Assembly (NCBI GenBank): GCA_905397405.1
Contig: CAJPVJ010000365.1
Span: 1 to 27,230 of the forward strand
Direction: 5' to 3'
Origin: Oppiella nova
Taxonomy: Eukaryota > Arthropoda > Arachnida > Sarcoptiformes > Oppiidae
DNA length: 27,230 nt
Positions 21,201 through 27,230 of this stretch are shown piece after piece. Position 1 is the first letter of the stretch. Each line of letters opens with the position of its first letter. A model generated the notes under the pieces. It had not been told where the DNA came from. It made no database searches and worked only from the letters and a program-made list of their open reading frames with translations. Made by a program: the position numbers and the translations under genes.

Positions 21201-21408
21201 TAAATAATAAACATCGGGGACATATAGAGAATAATAGGGGAAATAATAGAGAATCGGGGACAAACCTGTTTTTTATTTTAATTCATGAACGAATTAATTG
21301 TTTGCATTCAAGGTAAATGTTGCACGCGATTAAATTTGTGAAGATTTATTTTTCAAATCTCTTTTTCTACATAATAGATGATATGATAAAATAAATCAAT
21401 AAATAAAA

Positions 21409-21518
21409 ATGAGCTTTCTAGATAGTCTATGATCAAGATCATTTAGGTCAAGCAAATGAGTTTATAATAGGTGACATAAGGTTAACAACCACTTGAATGC
21501 ATGTCTAGAAAACTCATT
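21409..21518. repeat. Small inverted-repeat unit, ~110 bp
   Basis: The left end AATGAGCTTTCTAGATAG and the right end ATGTCTAGAAAACTCATT are imperfect inverted complements (one indel and one or two mismatches). The interior contains GATCAAGATC and no ORF. It could be a miniature transposon, but no clear target duplication is visible. Confidence 0.4.
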
Positions 21519-21928
21519 ATTAAATCGATTGATTCCGATTATTATGCTTGAAATTAGCCATATGTTTGAAATTCATTAATTCGCGACAAATCTAAATAAT
21601 TAATTTTAGATTTTTACGACTCATAATATAATTACATAATTCGGTGATATAATGGGCCATAAATAGTGCGAAATTATTATAAAAGTTATTATTATTAATT
21701 ATAAAAGTTTGTAATTATGATAATTCATACAAAACCACAAAAACTAAATACTCCTAATGTAAAATATTGTGTCAATTGTTTATTGAAACGTAACACATAT
21801 ATAGTATACAGGTATAATATTATTGTATACATTATTTGCTTTATAAAATAAATAAATTTATTTGTGTATACTTGTATGTTTATTTATTATATATAAATGA
21901 GATATTTGTAGATTTTTAACTACAAGTC

Positions 21929-22387
21929 TTATGAGATGGGAGAAGGCATGGAATCAATTGAAGGGCTGTCCGACTCTACCGGTGCCGTAGACTTGACATC
22001 AAACACCTGTTGCAAGTGTGGGGTCACAAGGGATGAGTAGCAGAGGTGTTAAGTATGTTTCGTTTGCAACTCTCGCAGAATATTCAGTCATTCAATATAT
22101 TCATTAGTCTCAAGAATCGCGACTTTGCCTCACATTGTGATCAATATTTTAATATTAAGTAGCGCTAAGTAAATACATATACATAATATTTTGTTCCACT
22201 AAATATTATACAGTAGTTAGGTTTCTAGGAAAAAATGCTTTACAGGGCTGACAGGTTATGGTATCGAAATTCTTGCCTAAAATTATTAAAATAAGTGTAT
22301 ATAGTTTTGTTATTAATACAATTGCTTCAATGTACTCACCTCTAGCTATGTCTTCGCAAACCAAACATTTTTCATTTTTTCACTCAT
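21929..22387 (-). pseudogene. Relic nuclear receptor, copy H (parts of exons 1, 2 and 7)
   Basis: Three receptor fragments in the expected minus-strand order. Exon 1 (22387-22340) encodes C-L-V-C-E-D-I-A-R-G before a perfect donor GTGAGT, but its ATG is out of frame by an indel. Exon 2 (22276-22212) encodes GKNFDTITCQPCKAFFPRN, with correct 13-residue cysteine spacing and an in-frame loss of two residues; proline replaces a recognition-helix arginine. Exons 3-6 are missing. Exon 7 survives in part (about 22190-22095, SRFLRLMNIY-like DNA with frame breaks) and ends in an open stretch with PHLQQVFDV and a serine/proline-rich tail stopping at 21929-21931. It is more diverged than the other copies, so it is an old pseudogene from another branch of the family. 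Confidence 0.75.
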
Positions 22388-22691
22388 TTTATATGAATTT
22401 CATAAATATATTTGAATTTTATATTTTAATAATATTTCTTTGATAATTCTTTAAGGTTAAAGTTAACTATTTTAAAAATCAACATACGTTATACCTGGTT
22501 TATTTAAATATACTATTATCTGAAAATATATTTCATTTCAAATTATGTTCAACTGCAGCATTTTACATCTAATAAATAAACATGTAGCATTTATTTATTA
22601 ATATTTATACTTCGTAATTGGTATTTAAATTGTGGTAAGCCATAAATATTTATAATAAATTTTTTTCAAAAAATATTATTATTTAACCCTT

Positions 22692-23034
22692 GGTTGAAAT
22701 GAAAATTGCTTTTTCCATTTATGATTTTATTTATTTATAAATTAATATCAAAAATATTTCATTTATTTTTTGATAATTAAGTATAATAAATACAATCCAT
22801 GAATTTATGAATAAAATATTAGTTAACAAATGAAAATTCATAATAAGTTATGATTCATAACTTATGAACAAAGTTTTTGTTTAGTTTAAGTTTTCAATAT
22901 TTATTTGTAATATCAGTGAAAATGAAAGTGTTTGTTATTTTTATATAAAAAATAAAATAAATTACAAAAATATTATAAGAATTTTAAAACACATTTTTTC
23001 TATTTTAATGATAAGAAATTTATATTAATATTTG
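22692..23034. repeat. Dispersed direct repeat, copy 1 (partner 26704-27039)
   Basis: Begins GGTTGAAATGAAAATTG and continues through TTTTTCCATTTATGATTTTA, TTAGTTAACAAATGAAAATT, AACAAAGTTTTTGTTTAGTT and AAAATATTATAAGAATTTTA to TAAGAAATTTATATT. Roughly nine bases in ten match by eye. Both copies lie on the 5' side of a receptor unit (H and G), so the segment is probably part of the duplicated unit. Confidence 0.85.
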
Positions 23035-23346
23035 TTAAATGAATACATCGAATTTGCTATAAAAACTACCGGTGCTTTTCATATATTAATAAACCAGAGT
23101 TTGCATATTGGTTGATACAATATAGTAACTTCACAATATCTAAGTCTGGTTTAACCAGAAAAACATAATAAATCACACTTATCTATATTAATTTGTATTT
23201 AAGTAACATTGTACATGTATTTTAAAATAAAAATATTATCCGGTTCCTTTCAAGTGTGTTTATAGAATCGTTTAAATTATACCGTGATAATTATCACTAA
23301 TATGCATAAAAACATTTGTACTGTTGATAGACTACTCATTATAAAT

Positions 23347-23658
23347 ATATCAACATATCGTTTATTTGTTTTAATGACAAATAAAATATAAGTTATCGGT
23401 AATAGACTTAAAACTAGTTTTATATTTAAATATTTAAAGAAATTTTAACAGAATTATTATTATGTATCTTTACAAAATCTGATTTCTTAGTGGAAATATA
23501 TAGCATAATAATATTTTCACAATTGTAAAGTCATTTAAATATTTAATACTTAAATTCACTTTAAATTTTGCCGCATTACCCATTTGGATAATAGTTATTT
23601 TTTTCATTATCTAAACAATTCATGTAGTTTTAAGATATTTTGTAAGTATAAAAGGAAG
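23347..23658. repeat. Dispersed flank repeat, copy 2 (partner 199-533)
   Basis: Paralogue of 199-533, lying on the 3' side of copy G. Shared landmarks include ATATCAACATATCGTTTATT, GTAAAGTCATTTAAATAT and CCCATTTGGATAATAGTTAT. Confidence 0.75.
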
Positions 23659-23742
23659 TTCATTATTTTCAAAATTCCCTTGCCTACGTACTTATTGAAT
23701 GACCCCTATTATATTACATTGTACCGTAAATACTGTTAACAT

Positions 23743-23749
23743 TGAGGTA
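23743..23749 (-). promoter_or_regulatory. Shared 3'-UTR motif UACCUCA, copy G
   Basis: Minus-strand TACCTCA, 42 nt past the stop of copy G, in the context GTTTACCTCAATGTTAAC shared with copy E although the surrounding 3' flank differs. Confidence 0.28.
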
Positions 23750-23790
23750 AACTAGAATTTTTAATAAATTAAACTACATTTCCTTGATTT

Positions 23791-25680
23791 CTATAATCTC
23801 GTGAACGAATATTCCGACTGACATACAGGTGTGATATCTAACACCTCTTCCACAAGTGGCGGAATCAATGACTTCGGTGTGTTTTCCATCGTATTCTTCA
23901 TCATAGTCTCCTTTAAGACATTTAAACCCATGATTACATTCATTAATCTCAAGAATCGCGACTTTGCCTCACATTCCGATCGATACTTGAGTTGTAAATA
24001 TCTAAGCAATAAATACATATAAATGTGTTGTTGGAGTCTATATTGTGTGACAAATAAACATAAAGTCAATCAATAGTATTAATGATAATTTTTGGAATTT
24101 CAATCGATAATGAAATATTAAAAATTTAAAATAAAGTTATTTATTATTTACTTGATAACATCTCTATTAGCAAGGTTTGGACGATCCGGATTAAACAAAG
24201 TTATTGATGACATCTACGAAAATTATTTGTTTTACATAAGTATAAGTTCTACTAATATCCATAATTTAAATCTAGTAAACTCTTATACCAAGTCTATTAT
24301 TGTGTGATCGTTGTCCCAAATGGGTAATAGTTTGTGCAAAAACTTCATATATGGGTCATAAAAAATTTCAACGTTTTTCAAAAAATCCAATTTTAATACA
24401 ATAAAATTATCCCGGCTCTATCAGGTACAAACAAATACTGTAAATTAGCACCACAAATATAATCTAATGGCACAAACCAATGGAAATTTGAGAACATTAT
24501 CCGTGTAATCAACAAACTTGATAGACCTCAAGAATATGACTTCAAAGCACCCGTATTTTAGTAGTGAGATTTGGTCCTCACAACAGATAATATTGAATGC
24601 GGACAACCCTTTCATAAAGTTTGTTAGATTTCTGATACATATGTCAAATCTGGTGCCAATTGTTTGATGAAAGTCATACATATTGTCCAGGCCTTTGATG
24701 TTACTGCTAGACGGAGTGACCATACACCGGGCAGTTGTTATCAATTCATTCAATAAATAAGTTTCCCTTTCATTGAAACTAGTGTTGCATTCACTTAGAA
24801 GTCGGGCGATAGGTATCACTGAAACAGAAAACTCGACGGCTTTTTCTATTGTCTCATTTGACACATTATAACCCGTTTGTGGAGTAATTCTATTGCTATT
24901 ATTATATCCAATAATTTGTTTATCATTTATAATGTTATCAAAATTTGTATCCATAATATCATCAATGAAACCGTTGGTAACAGTGCTCTCTATTTCCATA
25001 ATCTGATCGTTTATGGCATCGGCACTGAAATTGCTTTCTTCGAGTATTTCATATAAAATATCATTATTTGCAATATTGTTGGTGTTTGAGATGTGGTTTC
25101 CGTACGATGTTTCTGGTGATGAGTCTATCAATGATTTTGTACTTTCATCGCTAGTATTATTGAATTGATTATAATCTCTCATCATTATCGCTAATATGTT
25201 ATGCTTTTTTAGCTCCCGTTCCTCTCCATTCAATATCAAGTCCTTAATCATACAAAACTTGTTTTATTTATTTTAATTACTATTTATTTCAAATGTTTGA
25301 ATACCCGTCTCATGCCGATAGCCAGACATTTATCTAATCGACACTTTGAGCAAAACCTTCTCGTTATTGAATCAATATTGCATTTATTGTCAAAATAACA
25401 TTTTAGCTACAAATTAATGAAAGGGTTAATTTATTAAATATATACAATACAAATGATCTTACATCATTTTTAAAGGCATTCCTCCTAAAATAGCTTTTAC
25501 ATGCTTCACACGATACGGCACCAAAGTTTTTGCCTTAATATTTATATAGTATTAATTTATTAACTTGTAACAATTTTAATAATGAATTTTAAAATTAATT
25601 AGTGTTTAAAAAAGTCATGTCATACCCATTGCCATATGTCCGCAAACAGCACATACTTTCGGTAATACTTTTACACTCAT
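23791..25680 (-). CDS. HR96-like nuclear receptor, copy G (7 exons, 476 aa, altered P-box)
   Basis: Exons in coding order: 25680-25626, 25533-25463, 25406-25305, 25242-24478, 24417-24289, 24213-24152, 24037-23791; GT-AG, in phase (1431 nt). It starts MSVKVLPKVCAVCGHMAMG. The recognition helix is CEACKSYFRRNAFKND instead of CEPCKAFFRRNALKNT: three of the first residues differ, including the P-box proline and alanine. Finger 2 has CYFDNKC and RRFCSKC. The hinge begins DLILNGEERE (the usual W is L). LBD signature DQISLLKYG; exon 5 starts SRDNFIVLK; exon 6 has LFNPDRPNL. AF-2 is LVEEVL (456-461), then a 14-residue tail. The frame is open throughout, so the changes look like divergence rather than decay. 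DNA target preference may differ from its neighbours. Confidence 0.86.
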
Positions 25681-26055
25681 ATTAATTTTTACCATATATT
25701 AAAGTCATATGTATTTTATTTATTAATAATAATAATTTGCAATAAACACATATTAACAGGTTTATATGGATGCCTATGCTTAATACATTAATTAAATTAT
25801 ATTAAATTAACATTTATATCAAGCTTAGATTTTGAACACTTTCTGACGAAATGTTAAAAAATAATAATTTTTTCAATTTTGAATTATTGATTTTTGGGGT
25901 ACTTTGTATTTTATACTTTATATTTCATTACTATGAATTACCCAACGATTGGATTTCAAAATAAAATTTCTATGAATAAAACTTAATTATATTATGGATT
26001 CTTGAAATCAATGTATATAATAAATACAAATACAATAGTAAATACTGTATATTAA

Positions 26056-26295
26056 TACTGTAAATAACACACAATCTTAACAATACACTACAACTACAAT
26101 AATAATACAAAAATAATCATAAAATCATACAAAGAATATACAAAACTAAAAGTTTTTGAATTATAGTTGGTTTTTGGGGATTTAAACACAACTAGAAATG
26201 TGTGCAAACTAATCAACTGTTTCAATGGATGGCTATTAAACATAAATGCATTTGATTATCATTAGCACCAGAGTTTGCGTATAAGAGTTTAGGTA
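26056..26295 (-). promoter_or_regulatory. Conserved upstream block, copy G
   Basis: Landmarks: GTAAATAACACACAATCTTA, ATACACTAC, ACTAGAAATGTGTGCAAACT, CAATGGATGGCTATTAAACA and AGAGTTTGCGTATAAGAGTT. It starts about 376 nt upstream of the ATG. The second half (from GAAATGTGTGCAAAC) is better preserved than the first. Confidence 0.4.
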
Positions 26296-26703
26296 ATTTT
26301 ATGATTTTTATATAGAATCAGGGATAAATTTTGTAAAACTTGTTTTTATTTTATTTTAATCCATAAGCGATTTAATTGTTTGTATTCAAGGTTAATGTGA
26401 CAAACGATTAAATCTGTAAAAATATATTTTTAAAATCTCTTTTCCTAGATATTTTTATTTATGCTTTTATTATAAAAAGAAATTGTTTTTGATATAAAAT
26501 TTTAAAAATAAGGAAACTTATTTATGTGTTTATTTATGTATTAAATCAAATTATGTTTAATCCACTAAAGTACTTTACTTAATACCTAATATTGTCTTTA
26601 AAATGCTAAAATGAACGTTGGATAAGTTTTATTATTTTATATTTATAACGGCTATACACCATATTTAAAATTTTTACAAACCATTTATTATTATTTATTC
26701 GAT

Positions 26704-27039
26704 GGTTGAAATGAAAATTGATTTTTCCATTTATGATTTTATTTATTTATAAATTGATATCAAAAATATTTCAATTATATTTTGATACTAAAATATAATA
26801 AATGCAATCCATTAATTTATGAATAAAATATTAGTTAACAAATGAAAATTCATAATAAGTTAACTTCCGAACAAAGTTTTTGTTTAGTTTAAGTTTTCAA
26901 TATTTATTTGTAGTATCAGTGAAAATGAAAGTTTTTGCTATTTTCATATAAAAAATAAAATAAATTACAAAAATATTATAAGAATTTTAAAACACATTTT
27001 TTTCTATTTTAATTATAAGAAATTTATATTTATATTTGT
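26704..27039. repeat. Dispersed direct repeat, copy 2 (partner 22692-23034)
   Basis: Second copy of the 340-bp flank repeat, in the same orientation, with scattered substitutions and a few indels (for example AAGTTAACTTCCGAAC where copy 1 has a longer ATGATTCATAACTTATGAAC). Confidence 0.85.
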
Positions 27040-27230
27040 CTTAAGTTTTATCCAAAAGGCATCATTGGGGAAACTATAGATAGTCGATATTAATCGAAAC
27101 CTGTACAGGGTGTACTAGTCATTTGTCCAATAAAAAATGCATAGGATTCAATCTAAATTTTATTTTTGGCAAATCGACTTAATAATTATGAGTAATCTTA
27201 GAGTATCAATTTTAATAATTTTATTAATAA

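Larger units (their letters stand above)
20634..21928. other. Intergenic F-H, duplicated upstream flank plus small inverted repeat
   Basis: No gene recognised. About 20640-21310 parallels the upstream flanks of E and G, including the conserved block at 21028-21200. A local duplication of GAATCGGGGACA-like sequence lies at about 21213-21262. Farther left of relic H the DNA is A+T rich without recognisable content except the inverted repeat at 21409-21518. Confidence 0.55.
22388..23790. other. Intergenic H-G, flank repeats only
   Basis: No gene recognised. It contains the flank repeat 22692-23034 (partner 26704-27039) and the flank repeat 23347-23658 (partner 199-533), then the 3' flank of copy G. 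Very A+T rich throughout. Confidence 0.6.
25681..27230. other. Upstream flank of copy G to window end
   Basis: No gene recognised. It holds paralogous upstream sequence with the conserved block at 26056-26295, then the direct repeat 26704-27039. The last 190 bases (27040-27230) match nothing else seen in the window and show no feature. The array may continue past this edge. Confidence 0.6.

Noticed and set aside
1-27230. Organelle or bacterial origin suggested by the high A+T content
   Set aside because: Spliceosomal GT-AG introns and nuclear receptor genes show nuclear metazoan DNA.

Overview
The window is about 74% A+T by eye, with short spliceosomal introns (about 60-160 nt). It carries a head-to-tail tandem array of nuclear receptor genes, all on the minus strand. 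The proteins resemble the arthropod HR96/NR1J group: a two-zinc-finger DNA-binding domain (DBD) containing C-E-P-C-K-A-F-F-R-R-N-A, then an acidic/basic extension, then a ligand-binding domain (LBD). Lineage-specific expansion of HR96-like receptors is known in mites, so an acariform mite is my best guess. That is inference only; no marker gene fixes the species.

I reconstructed a shared seven-exon plan by finding consensus splice sites in the same phase in every copy: E1 (start and first half of finger 1), E2 (rest of finger 1 and recognition helix), E3 (finger 2), E4 (hinge and first half of LBD), E5, E6 (an F-N-P-D/N-x-P-x-L motif, helix 8/9 region) and E7 (helices 10-12 with AF-2). Phases match throughout, so the conventional six-frame view, which shows only E4, E7 and one E5 as separate ORFs, hides most of each gene. 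From left to right: A (1188-3192, intact), B (4230-5750, lacks E1-E2 and has a stop at AF-2), C (6459-8281, broken at an N in E7), D (10175-12077, intact), E (13690-15572, intact), F (18749-20633, its E7 tail cut by a transposon), H (21929-22387, relic of E1, E2 and E7) and G (23791-25680, intact with an altered P-box).

Between genes there are paralogous flanks rather than unrelated genes. A conserved block lies about 340-620 bp upstream of most start codons. Large direct repeats connect B-C with C-D, and other flank repeats connect the left edge of the window with the G flank. Three insertions stand out: a 630-bp transposon with 10-bp target duplications inside the last exon of F, an 821-bp long-inverted-repeat element at 17123-17943, and an unassigned segment with a hairpin at about 16410-17120.

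Taken together this is an active birth-and-death locus: tandem duplication, gene conversion, exon loss, transposon hits and recognition-helix change can all be read directly. No rRNA, tRNA or CRISPR feature was recognised.
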